A DNA stretch of 64,000 bases, taken from positions 4,340,001-4,404,000 of the forward strand of contig JAQSEB010000002.1 of assembly GCA_030063045.1 (NCBI GenBank), given 5' to 3'. The notes beneath the pieces were generated by a model. It was not told where the DNA came from. It did not search any database and saw nothing but the letters and a program-made list of their open reading frames with translations. Of this stretch, positions 33,401-45,200 are shown in pieces. The translations under genes and the position numbers were made by a program. Source of the DNA: Pratylenchus scribneri. Lineage: Eukaryota; Nematoda; Chromadorea; Rhabditida; Pratylenchidae. Numbering within the stretch: the first letter of the stretch is position 1; every line of letters starts with the position of its first letter.

Positions 33401-36240
33401 ACCAATTCTAATTTAGTTTTGAACCAAAAACCAAAAATGTGGTTTAAACTATTTAAAACCCTTTAATTGTTGACCAAACCAAAATGTGGTTTAAACCGTT
33501 TAAAACCCTTTAATTGTTGACCAAACCAAAATATGGTTTAAACCGTTTAAAACCATTTAATTGTAGACCAAACCAAAATGTGGTTTAAACCGTTTAAAAC
33601 CCTTTAATTGTTGACCAAACCAAAATGTGGTTTAAACCGTTTAAAACCCTTTAATTGTTTACCAAACCAAAATGTGGTTTAAACCGTTTAAAACCGCCTT
33701 AATTGTTGACCAAACCATAACCAAATTATATACCATTCAATGCGTCTTGACCAGCTCTATCCAATTTTGTATATATTTAGTTTGTGAATGTGTGGGATAA
33801 ACCAATAAACCAAAAAGCAAAATCCATTTTAATTATTTTGGCATTTATGTATTCTTTTTAGGCATTTTCAGCATTTTTTTTCACCAAATTATAATATCAT
33901 CCTTTTTATATTTTCAGCCGACAGTGTGGCAGCCTTTTGGTAATTCCTTCCAAATCTAAACCAAAATTCTCCTTCCCAATTCCGGTCCCTTCTCTTTGCA
34001 ATTTCCAAATTCGTTGAACTTGGCGACACCCTATTCATTGTTCTCCGCAAAAGGCCATTAATTTTGAGTGTTTTTTTATTCCATTTTTGATCATTTTCCC
34101 CTCTTTCCCTTTTTAATTCCTCCATTATTATCATCATGCCGCCGTTTTAGTCTATACAATCCATTCTGGCACTGAACATACCGCACCCGGACAGGCATTT
34201 ATTTCCATGAAGTAGGAGAAAAATTCAATATTTTTCGATAAATTTTATTCATTTTTCAGCTTTTTGGCCCATTCCGCAATGTATACGGTAGGCCCATTTT
34301 CCTTTAAATTGGACAATTTAGAACCCTGCCCGAAGCCATTTTTTGGCCATATCTCGAGAAGGAAGCAACCAATTCAGGAAGGCAATATGCCATTTGAAAG
34401 CCCTAAATGTCCTCTAAAAAGTGGCCAATTCTAATTTGTTTTTGAAATGTTAAAATTTATAAAATAATCGGTTTTTCTTCAACAATATCGAACCAAAAGC
34501 CAAGCAAAAGCCCCTCTCAATTCCAGCCAGATTTTTAACGGGTGCATGTGCACCCACGTTCCAAAAATTATGGAATATGAATAAAAATTGAAATTGAATT
34601 CCTCTGAAAATGCACATTTAAATGAATTTGATTTAAGCAAATTGCAGATGCGTTGGAAGGGTACAAAATGGCCCCGTTTTCGTGGCTCTTTCACAGTAAA
34701 AAATGACTGAACTCTAACCAAAATGAACAGCTATTTTTATAAAATCTAATTGTCGATTTATATATTAATTAATAGGCCACTGGCCGTCTGCTTCCATCCA
34801 AAAATTAGTGTATCTAATCAGATTAGAAACAACAAATTTTTGGATGGAAGCAGACGGCCAGTGACCTTGGCTTATTAAATAGACGGTTTAATTTTAGAAA
34901 AATAGCTGTTCAATTGGTGATAGAGTCCAGTCATTTTTTGTGGGAAAGAGCCACGAAAACGGGGCCATTTTGTACCCTTCCAACGCATCTGCCATTTCCT
35001 TTAATCAAATGCATATAAATGTGAATTTCCAGATTGATTCCACCTCCTTGACCATCATGTCCACTTAATTTTTGGAACGTGGGGGCATTTGCACCCACTT
35101 AAAATGTTTCGTTGGAAATGTTGTTTTTAAAAGGCACTATCTATTAAATTGGGAGATTATCTCGAAATTTTAAAACAATTCGTAAAATAAGCGGGTTTTC
35201 CTTCAACAAACAAATATTCGGGTTTATTCCACTCAAAGACATGTAATTTTTTTAAAGCCTGGATTTCATAAAATTTAAATAGGCCGTTTTGTAGAGGACA
35301 CTTTGGGCTTTCAAATGGTATATTGCCTTCCAGAATTGGCCGTTGCCTCGTTGAGATATGAGCCAAAAATTATGCAGATATTTATTTGTTCCCTAATAAG
35401 CACTTTTCAATTATTTCTTCCCTCCGTTTTTAAGTATTATACGGCAAAATCAGCGAATCTGAAGATTCCAAAATGGTTGGCAATGACCGTGACCAGCATT
35501 CAAACCGGGCAAATGTTTTTGGGTGTTGCCGTCTCACTTTTCGTAATGAAACTGAAACTTTTGGACGGCAAAAGGTGCGTCTCTGATCTCGATTTGCACT
35601 GACCCAAAAATAACATTCTAATTGTAATGAATGGCCATAACTCAGCTCGTAAACATTTTAGGGCATTAATTTATGGCCCATTCGATTCGGCATGGTCGAT
35701 TTAGTTGGGGAAATGCCAATTCTGGCCAGATTTAAGCAATTTAAAAAATGTTAAACCGGTTTAAAAATTGACAATTTCACTTGGCCATAATTTATGTTTA
35801 AGCTGATTAAATTGATTTGAAATTGAAATCTTCTAAACAAAATTGACCCTAAGGAATCGATTGAACTATAGATTAAGACTATACGATAGAACGTTCAAAC
35901 CAAAATTGTTAAACCGGTTTAAAAACCGAAAATTTCACTTGGCAATAACTTTAATTTAATCCGATTAAATTGATTTTAAATTGAAATTTTCTAAATAAAA
36001 TAGACCCTAAGGAATCGATTGAAGCATAGATCAAAAAACGGAAATTTAAATCTGCAATACCAAAAGAAAATCCATAAATTAAGTCACTCAATGTTTTTGG
36101 TTTTTAGATGCCAACAAAGTTGGGCCAACCTATCGTTGGCATTTGCCATTTACATCAGTTTTGCCCTTCTATTTGTGCAATTCTTCACGAGAGCGTATTT
36201 GCGGCGAGACCAAAAAGAACAAAAGGCGAAAATAAATTGA
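30424..36240 (+). CDS. ELO-family very-long-chain fatty acid elongase
   Basis: A membrane condensing enzyme of the ER that extends fatty acyl-CoA. Exons: 30424-30497, 30550-30583, 31798-32040 (an in-frame 51-nt intron 31822-31872 is optional), 32090-32150, 33918-33939, about 33985-34063, 34117-34211, 34260-34287, 35435-35574 and 36108-36240. Landmarks: HWHHSITVSLLYYAF start of the first membrane span, NRRPFQLSRPLFYWN, KFVELGDTLFIVLRKRPLI, the histidine box HYYHH, HTAPGQAFISMN, SIQTGQMFLG and a Lys/Arg-rich end (KEQKAKIN). Oddity: the gaps 33940-33984 and 34064-34116 lack AG acceptors, and the second also lacks a GT donor at the position needed. Confidence 0.88.
30600..31650 (+). repeat. 35-bp minisatellite (about 1 kb)
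   Basis: Units AAACACAATTACAATTACAA plus ATCAGAATAAAGGGA, mixed with shorter units lacking one ATTACA block, and minor AGAGAG variants. It occupies nearly all of elongase intron 2. Confidence 0.95.
32303..33302. mobile_element. MULE-like non-autonomous element, 1000 bp
   Basis: Flanked by the 9-bp direct repeat GGTTCAGTA (32294-32302 and 33303-33311). The left end carries about four and the right end about six inverted-orientation units of about 28 bp (GTGTAAAAATGTCGCGTTTC plus GTAAAAAA). A 9-bp duplication with subterminal tandem repeats is typical of Mutator-like elements. The AT-rich interior has no transposase. It lies in elongase intron 4. Confidence 0.87.
33350..33815. repeat. GACGCGTC-core repeat with six 47-bp units
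   Basis: The best array in the window: six units of 47 bp (AATGTGGTTTAAACCGTTTA-containing, spaced exactly at 33471 and 33518 and onward). They are followed by ACCATTCAATGCGTCTTGAC, CTCTATCCAATTTTG and TTTGTGAATGTGTGGG. It is in elongase intron 4, just after the MULE-like element. Confidence 0.85.
34340..34460. repeat. Half copy of the GGCGATAT-family repeat
   Basis: Left half only: TATCTCGAGAAGGAAGCAAC, GCCATTTGAAAGCC and GTCCTCTAAAAAGTGG. It stops at the foldback region that follows, in elongase intron 8. Confidence 0.55.
34539..35097. mobile_element. Foldback repeat element, about 560 bp
   Basis: Inverted arms: TGCACCCACGTTCCAAAAAT (left) with its inverse near 35070, CAAAATGGCCCCGTTTTCGT with its inverse near 34955, and a central perfect hairpin GGCCGTCTGCTTCCATCC (34792) / GGATGGAAGCAGACGGCC (34843). 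No ORF and no certain target duplication. It lies in elongase intron 8. Confidence 0.75.
35157..35372. repeat. GGCGATAT-family repeat, inverted copy
   Basis: Reads from AAATAAGCGGGTTTTCC through GAGGACACTTTGGGCTTTCA to TATTGCCTTCCAGAATTGG, then GTTGAGATATGAGCC. With 34340-34460 it may be one element split by the foldback element between them. Confidence 0.6.
35635..36040. repeat. 61-bp family repeat, elongase intron 9
   Basis: Two dispersed TTAAACCGGTTTAA units (35750 and 35915) with the family flanks GGCATGGTCGATTTAGTTGG and AATCGATTGAACTATAGATT. Confidence 0.65.
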
Positions 36241-36689
36241 AAAAAGGAAGAAAGGCCAAAACTACTCGAACACTCATCAATACTCAAATGCAAATCAGCC
36301 ATCATTGCTGGGAATGGGAAGGAAGGAAAGAAAATGAAAACCAAGGACCCCCAGAGAAGCCTCTCCAGACGAAATTCGACCCAACCCCATCCCATTCACC
36401 GGCATTCACCCAATCTTACCCAATTTCTTTGCCAATTTCACCAAAATAGTCCCCTTCCCTTTCCTTTTCTCTTGGAAAACCAATTTTGCCCCTTTTCGTT
36501 TATTTGTGTGCCCAAATGCCTATGCTCCTTGTGTTTTTCCCCCAAATTGCCACTTGTTGGTCAAAAAATTCCATTCCATCCATTTTCCTGCGTATATTTT
36601 TTAGTTCTTGTTGATTGCCAATTGGGGGAGATATATTTTTAATTTGCCGAAAAAAGACATTGAAAATGCCGAAAAAGTATTTAACTTGC

Positions 36690-37085
36690 CGAAAAGGGTT
36701 TAACGGTTCAATGGTTTATCCCAGACCCTTAAACCTTTTAAACCTAATCGATAGATCTCATCAAGACGCATCATTTGATTATGTTTTGGTTTGGGTTTAA
36801 CCAATTCTAACTTAGTTTTGAACCAAAAACCAAAATGTGGTTTAAACTGTTTAAAACCCTTTAATTGTTGACCAAACCAAAATGTGGTTTAAACCATTTA
36901 AAACCCTTTAATTGTTGACCAAACCAAAATGTGGTTTAAACCGTTTAAAACCCTTTAATTGTTGACCAAACCAAAACCAAATTATATACCATTCAATGCG
37001 TTTTCAGCAGCTCTATCCAATTTTGGGTATATTTGGTTTGTGAATGAATATATGTGGGACAAATCATTAAACCATTATAATTATT
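36690..37085. repeat. GACGCGTC-core repeat with three 47-bp units
   Basis: Complete architecture: CGATAGATCTCATCAAGACG core, ATCATTTGATTATGTTTTGG, three 47-bp units, a second core ACCATTCAATGCGTTTTCAG and CTCTATCCAATTTTGGG. Confidence 0.8.
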
Positions 37086-38281
37086 TAGGCATTATACATT
37101 CTATTTTTCGGCAATTTCAATACTCTTTTTGGCTAATTAAATACCATCCCTGCCAATTTATTCGCCAAAATTGGCCAAATTGAGATAGTCCGGCTGTCAA
37201 ACTTTGCAAAATATGGAACACATTTGAATGAATGAATGAATTGATGGATCGGCGCATTTTGCCCTGCGGCATTTCTTCGCCACTTTTCCCTATTTTGGCA
37301 TTTAGAGATGTGCTTAGTCAGTTTTTTTTGTTTTCCACCATCGAATCCTCCAAACATAAAATAGATGGCCGGAGAAAAAAAATGCTGCCCAGCAGGGAAG
37401 CATTTGGCCTTTGCCTCTGCGGGCTGATGGGCGGCCAAAAACGTGGAAGTGGGAGATGGTGGGTGCCGTTGGCCAAGTCATCGATTTACTCCACATTTCG
37501 CCCTCTTTTCTTCCCATTTTCACGGCACAACCCCAGCCAATGCCAACCCCAATGCCAAGCATTAGGGCAGAGTTGGATTCTCTCTGAGCCTCTGGGGACC
37601 CCTCAGCCAGCAGGCATTCGCCGTTGTCCTCATCACTTGGCCCCATCCCATCCTCTTCTTGGCTTTGGCTGCCAACGCGTCGTCGTTTTGGTTGGCGCCG
37701 GCCGCCCAATGGCGCCCCAGGGGCTGTGTATTGGGAAGATGTGGAGGAATTACCCACACGGCGGCCCAAAACTCCTCTTCCTCCACCATTCCACCACTCA
37801 TTGGCCGCCCCACCGCCGGGGGCGCCTACCGACAATTTCCGTCCCAATCCTCTTTCGAACAAATTGTCCGTGTGTTTGGGGTGTTCCGCATTTTTTGTTA
37901 GCGGTGGCAGCCGGCAGTTTTTCCTTCCAATCTTCCACCCCTTCCCCACCCCTTCTTCCGCCTTTATCCCCCCCCCCCCCCTCCCCATCGGTTTTGTGCG
38001 GGGGAAAATCCTCCTCCTCCTTCACTTTCGTGTCCATTCCTTTAGGCACAGCAATTCACACACACACAATTTGCCAACAATCCCAAATCGATTCATCACA
38101 AAAACCAAACGACGGCGGTAGCGGCTGGTCCAAACCTTCATCCCTTTGGGAATCCGTGGCCCTCCTTGGCCCATTTTTTTGGAAAAAATGAGTGGTTGGG
38201 TGCCAAAAGCCTTAGGAGAATATGTAAATGCCTTCCACCATCGCCTTTGGCATCCTCACCACTTCCATATCTTTTGGGGCA

Positions 38282-38790
38282 TTTTTCCTTCCTTTTGTCT
38301 TCAAAATGTTCCCCCTAGGCCCATATTCACGCTCATTAGTCCACCACCTCCGCCGTGTGTCTCGGATGAAACGTAAAAAGGAAGAAGAAAGTGCCAATGC
38401 CAATAAATGTTGGGGCACATTTTGCCCTACTTCTTCCCCATCAATCGATTGGAATTTGCCCCCCAGCACATTTCCGCTATGAGCCACCCAAACCAAAAAT
38501 TTATGAAAATCGCTTCCTAACAGAGTGTAATTTAGGGCCGCTAATCACGAATTTAACATCCTTTTCTTCATATTTTGCTGCCTTGGTAAGGTAATGCCGA
38601 CTTAAAGAAACCAAGAAAAAGCGCTTCCTTTTGTCTTCAAAATGTGCCCCCTAGTCCCATATTCACGCTCATTAGTCCACCACCTCACCGTCGTGTCTCG
38701 GCTCTCGGATGAAAGGTAAAAAGGAAGAAGAGGAGAGTGCCAATGCCAATAAATTTGCGGGCATTTTCCTGTCTTCCCCATCAATCGATT
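38282..38790 (+). repeat. Local tandem duplication, about 180-bp unit
   Basis: The stretch from CTTTTGTCTTCAAAATGT through CGCTCATTAGTCCACCACCT to CATCAATCGATTGGAATTTG occurs twice (about 38285-38460 and 38622-38800). Small indels break frame, so coding conservation is not evident. Confidence 0.8.
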
Positions 38791-39221
38791 GGAATTTGCC
38801 CTAAAATTTCCGCCCCATAAATTTGCAAAAAAAAGAGTAAATTTGTGGGCGAATCCTTCCTCTTAATTTTGGGCCGAATCCTTTCTTTTTTGGCCTTGTG
38901 GCCACAACCTTTTGCTTTCGGGACCAACCTCTTCTGTGTGTCCTGTCCAATTTGGGAATAAGTCAGTCAGTCAATCTTCAATCAAGCGAATTGCTTTATT
39001 TCTTTGCTTTTTTTTGCTGCCCCCACTCAAAGCCAATTGCCAATTAACCAACCGACCGAGCGCCGGACCAATCCCGCCCCAAATAAATCCACCAAATTAC
39101 CATTTTTACTCCAATTTTTTATATTTTTTAGAAAATAAAAAAATTAAAGAAGAACATTTGAGAGGCCTGTGTTCTTCGAGGGCCAAAACGCACAGTAGCA
39201 GCAGAACCATCCCACCAGCAA

Positions 39222-42200
39222 ATGGTCTCACCGGCGAGTTCAGCAGGTAAAAATATGGCATAAAATTGGCATTTTTAAATGAATGGTTAAATAGCCAAAA
39301 AAAAAACGAATAGATAACTCCAAAATAATTATAACGGTTTAAGGGTTTAATAGTTCAATGGTTAAAGTGTTTGTTCGACACATTCACAAACCAAATATAC
39401 CCAAAATTGGATAGAGCTGGTCAAGACGCATTGAATGGTATATAATTTGGTTATTAACGGTTTAAACCACATTTTGGTTTGGTCAACAATTAAAGGGTTT
39501 TAAACGGTTTAAACCACATTTTGGTTTAGTGGTTCAAAACTAGATTAGAATTGGTTAAACCCCAAGCCAAAATATAATCTATCGATGGGTTTAGATGAGA
39601 TTTATCGATTAAGTATAAGGTTTAAGAGTCTAGAATAAACCATTGAACCGTTAAAGTTTTTTGCCATTTAAGTTTTGGCAAATTAAATTTTCCTGAGGGC
39701 ATAATCATTATTCACAAATCCCTCCTCTAATATCTGATTCTATATGACCATATTTTCCAAAGCTTAATATTTCCATATGATGGCGCGCTTTTTTTATTTG
39801 GCCAATGCGGTGAAATTAGCGCCGATTATATTCATTCATTCACAGTTCACACCATTCAAAATTGTGCGCATTTCTGCCGACCTACCATTCTATTCACTTC
39901 CGCATTTACACATTTACAATTTACATAAACCCTCTTCTTCCTCTATAGTATTATTATGGGTCTCATTTATAGTTGAAATATTGTATTCTTTTGTTTATTA
40001 ATGATAATTATTATTTTAGTTAATTTTAAGTGAAATTCTCCAAATTTTTAATCAATTTTCATCAAATTTAGAAGGAATATTGTCAGAAAAACTAAATTTT
40101 GTTTGGTATTAATCAAATGGAGATTGCAATCATTTTCATGAAAAAACTTTTTCCTACGGATCAATTTGAGATTACGATCTTTTTTCCCAAGTGACAAATT
40201 CACATTTTGATTGAGGCTTGAGGGCATAAAAACATTCATCGGATAGGGAGGGGGGGGGGGGGGGGGGGGGGGTCAACGCAACCTTCTTTAATAAAAACAA
40301 AGGGACATGGATATGGATTTGGCTGTAGGGAATTTGCATATTATAAAGGAAGGACAATTATTCCCTTCTCTCCCAAAAGTTTGTTTCCATATCTCACGTG
40401 TCAGCACATGACTTAATCGAACCAATTTTGATTGTTTTTGTATTATTTTGATTTCATAAAATGTTTTGGCCCAATTTCGAACCTTTTTATGATCCTTCTT
40501 TACCCTAAAATGTTTTGGCCCAATTTCGAACATTTTTAATGATCTTTTTACATCCATTCACTGTTTAAAAAACCAAAAAATATGTAATTCATCAAAATTT
40601 GGCAAATTCCCTCAAACTTTTTTATATTTCCTCCACCACATGTGCACTTCACGCCGCCCTCATTTTCCTTTCAACCGTCGAAAAAGCGGTCCAATATTAG
40701 CCTCTCTCTTCTATTTCATTCCTTTTACCCTCCTCATTCATCCCGGCCACCCATCTTTGACGTCATCAAACAAAAGGAAGGGAGGAAGAGAAGAGAGGGG
40801 AGGCTATTGCGCCGGAGGCGCCGCTTATTTGAGGGAAGCATCCTCCTCTTCCCCATCCTCCCACCAATACTTATGCGCTATATTGCCAGCAGCCAGCAGT
40901 TCGAGTTGAAGTGAAGAAGAAGAAGTGAAAAAGGTGCCAGCAGCAGCGGCCGGCTGGCAATAGAACGCGAGAAAAGAATGCTGCTTGCTGCCTTTGCCTT
41001 TGCTGCTGAATTGACAAATCGATTCGACCTCACCGTTTTGTCAGGTCCCCCCGGTCCCCTAACATTTTCTCTTCTCCTCAAGTTCCTCACGTCCTTTTTC
41101 TGCGGCCAGCCGCTCTTCTTTTCTGCCAACCGCCCTCCTTGCTGCCAGCCGCCCCTCCTTCCTTGCTGCCAGCCGCTCGCACTCTTCCTCCACCCCACCC
41201 CATCAGCAGCAAAGCAATATAGTCCAGCAAAGCAGCAGTCCGTCTGGCCTTTTGGGCTGGGAGCAAATCAAAGTGGCGGCCGGAGTTTGAAGATAATGGA
41301 CTCGGGGCCGCGGCCTTTTGTTAGAAGAATGTGAGGAGGGTTTTAAAGTGGGAAAGGCGAATAATAGCAGTAAAAGCAAAGGGTGAATGACTGGGAAGGG
41401 ACGGGATGTTTTCGCTTTCTTCCCGCCGGCGTTGTGTTGGTCGAGATGATGTCCACAGGGATGAAATTGAAGGATTGAAGAGAATGAGAAGAAGAATTGA
41501 AGTGAAGAATATTGTGGATGGCCAACAACTACTTCCTCTTCAACCTTTCTTCAATCCTCTTCCGTCCTCCCCAAGAGCAGTTCACTGATCCGCGGGGCCG
41601 ATCGCTTTGTTCATCCATTCATTTTATTACCGTTAATCTCCCATCCTACTAAACTCTCTCATGTCAGGATAATCCGTCCCATGCCCCTATCCATTACCAA
41701 TTCTTCCAATATTTCCGCCGTTCGATCATGCGCTTAAAATATTTTTTTTAATAAAAGGGAAATTTCCGAAAGAAAACAAAATTTTCAAAAAATATTAAAA
41801 TTCCGAAAAGATTCTAGCAGTTCATTGGTTTAATTTAAATCATAGATCACTACCTTTTATTCATCAATCGATAGATCTCTTCAAGATGCATCATTTCATT
41901 ATGTTTTGACTTAAGTTTAACCAATTATAACTCAGTTTTGAACCATTAAACCAAATTGTGGTTTAAACCGTTTAAAACCCTTTAATTGTTGACCAAACCA
42001 AAATGTGGTTTAAACCGTTTAAAACCCTTTAATTGTTGACCAAACCATAACCAAATTATATACCATTGCGTCTTCTTGACCAGCTCTATCCAATTTTGGG
42101 TATATTTGGTTTGTGAATGTGTGGGACAAACCTTTATACCATTTTTCGTTTTATTTAAATTTTAAACTCTTAAACCATTATTAATTATTTTGGCCAATTT

Positions 42201-45200
42201 CAATCGATAATCAACATAATTTTTATTTTTTAAGCGCAGCCCGAACCTTCCTCATCTCTGTCCACTACTGGATCATTTTCGGCCAGAGAGACCAATAATA
42301 ATTCCAACAATAAGCCTCGAGTAATAAGCAATCATCACAACAACGCTAACACGGCAGTGCCCTTCTCCCAGTGCAATAGTTCCACCCAGAATTCGCCCCA
42401 ATCCGCGTGCTCATCCGCCTCGTACGCCCCAATTATTCGGCTGCAACAACACAGTGCCAAGCCAACAGCAGCCGCCACCGCTGCGGCCGCCCATCATTCC
42501 CAGAGCCCAATGCGCTCATTGTCAAGTGCCTCAGGCGGTGAATATTTTACATAATATTTGAAATAGGACAATCCGCCCGATTGGCATCCATTCTTTTGGA
42601 CATATCTCGAGAAGGAAGCAACCAATTCAGGAAGGCGATATGCCATTTTAAAGCCCTAAATTTTCTCTAAAAAGTGGCATTCCTAACTGTTTTTTAAATG
42701 TTAAAAAAATTTGTAAAATAAGCGGATTTTCTTCCAACAAACAAATATTCGGGTTAATTCCATTCAAAGACATGTAACTTTTGTTTAAGCCTGGATTTTA
42801 TAAAATTTAAAAAGGCCATTTGTAGAGGACACTTTGGGCTTTAAATCGGTATATCGCCTTTTCGGATTGGCTATTGCCTTGTTGAGCTTTGGCCAAAAGA
42901 ATGGCCCAATACACTCCAATCTTCCCCTACCTTTAATAAATTTTTATTCAAATCAATATAATTTAAGGTCTCTATGTAAGTGCCCCTGGCAAAATCATTC
43001 TATTCGGTGAACATGCTGTGGTCTATGGAAGGGTCGGTCCAATCTTTGATCACTTTTTTATTTTTGCTTAATTAATTCAGACGGCAATTGCCGGCTCCAT
43101 TGATCTTCGCACATATTTGTGAGCCAAAATTAATAATTATTATTCTCAATTTTGTAAATTTTAGGTCACTTTTCACTTCGGCCGATGGTCGAATCTATTT
43201 ATGTTTGCCGGATATGAACATTGAAAAGGTTAAATTTTGGTGCAGAATTTTTTAATTTTAAACTGCTTTTTTAGACCTGGATGCTAAAAGAATTGCAAAA
43301 GGAGATTGCAAAAATTCCAAGTAAGTCCCCCTCCATATTCCAATATCTCAGCCCATAGGCATCGTAGATCAATAATTTATGGCCCATTTGATTCGGCATG
43401 CTCGATTTTGTGGGGGAAATGTCAATTTTGGCCATATTTGTTCAATTTTAAAAATTGTTAAACCGGTTTAAAACCCCGAAATTTCACTTGGCCACAACTT
43501 GGGTTTAATAAACCAAAAATGTTCCAGTTTAAAAACTTAGATTTCACTTGGCCATAATTTAGGTTGAAGCAAAAATGTTAAACCGGTTTAAAAACCCAAA
43601 ATTTCACTTGGCCATAACTTCGGTTTAAAAAACCGAAAATATTAAACCGGTTTAAAACCCCAAAATTTCACTTGGCAATAACAGGTTTAAACCGAAAATG
43701 TTAAACCGGTTAAAAACCCAAAATTTCAATTGGCCATAACACCATAACTTAGGTTTAAACAGATAAAATCGATTTGTAATTGGAATCTTCTAAACAAAAT
43801 CGACCAAAATAAATCGATTGAGCCATAGATCAAGACTGTACGATAAATAGAACTGCCGATATCAAAATCGGCCATAACAAATAATTCAATTAATCAGTAT
43901 TTTATTTTTTATAGATGACATTTCCCTGTTGACCGAAGAGCCGCCCTCACTGGAGTTGGTTGTGCCTATTGCCAGAAAGTTGTCCGGAGCCTGCGAGGAG
44001 CAATGCGGTGTCCAAAATTTGGCCGTACTTGCCTTCTGGTACCTGCTAATTGGCGTTGTGCTCCGAAAACGGTGAGTATATTATTTTATTGGATAGTATT
44101 GTTGGAAAAAATTTGCCGAAAAATGAGTATAAATGCCAAAATAATTTAACAGTTTAATATTGTTTTGTCCCACACATTCACAAACCAAATATACCAAAAA
44201 TTGGAGAGTTGGTCAAAACGCATTGAATGGTATATAATTTGGTTATGGTTTGGTCAACAATTAAAGGGTTTTAAACGGTTTAAATTAAACCACATTTTGG
44301 TTTGGTCAACAATTAAAGGGTTTTAAACGGTTTAAACCACATTTTGGTTCAAAACTAAAATAAAAATTGTTAAACCCAAAGCCAAAACATAATCAAATGA
44401 TGCGTCTTGAGCGAGATTTTTCGATTGGGTTTAAGGTTTATTGGTTTAGGATAAATCATTAAACCGTTAATCATTTTGACAAATTAAATATTTCCCTTTT
44501 TTTTCTTTTTCCCTTCTCTTTTTTGTCAATTTGTGGTTTGTGTTATTTTTTAATTGTCTTTTTGTAGAGCGCTGGAATTGCAACAGCAACAAGAAAATCC
44601 ACAACAATCGGCACCGGCGGAAGAAGCCGCCGCCGGCACTTCCTTGCCTCCATCACCCCGTGGCACTAAAAGCGGTCCATCCGGTTCAATCAAATCCGCC
44701 CCAGCCATTGAAATTGGCCAATGTCCAATGCAGGACCCAAAGAGCAAGTCTGTGTTTGTTTGGTACGTGTTCATTTTGTGGAGTGCACCGTGTTTTAGTT
44801 CAAATCCGTGTTTTTTTTTTATTATTTTTATTGGTGTAATTTTTGGCACAATAACTAAACCAACTTTAATTGTTTTTTCATCATTTTTTTTTGGAAATGA
44901 TATTTTTAAACACATTCCGTTAATTGTTGAATTTTAATACCAAAAAGTAACCAAAATTTATCGTATTTTTCCTAATTTTGGCCCATGGGGCTTTTATTTT
45001 CAGAGACTAGAGGGTGGCTATTATTGGGAGAGGTATTTTTTGGGTTTCCTCCAAATTAGCCAACAAATAACTTTTTAACCTTTTTTTTTGAAAACCCTAA
45101 AAGAAGGCTACTATTGGAAAATCTTCAAAAGGGAGCTTTTATTAGAGGGAGATGGCCAAAATTAGGAAAAATATGGTAGATTTTACAATGTTTTGTGTTT

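Larger units (their letters stand above)
36241..39221. other. Region without an assignable gene (GC-rich part 37230-38500)
   Basis: 36690-37085 is a GACGCGTC-core repeat with three 47-bp units. 37230-38500 is GC-rich with long open frames on both strands: plus 37232-38191 (319 codons) and minus 37988-37314 (224 codons, containing a charged stretch KRRRVGSQSQEEDG). Neither matches a domain I know, and overlap in opposite directions means at most one is real. 38282-38460 is imperfectly repeated at 38612-38790. The rest is AT-rich. Confidence 0.4.

Noticed and set aside
44554..44937. 127-codon single-exon frame
   Set aside because: Only 44568-44762 is exon; a GT donor follows and the rest is poly-T-rich intron.
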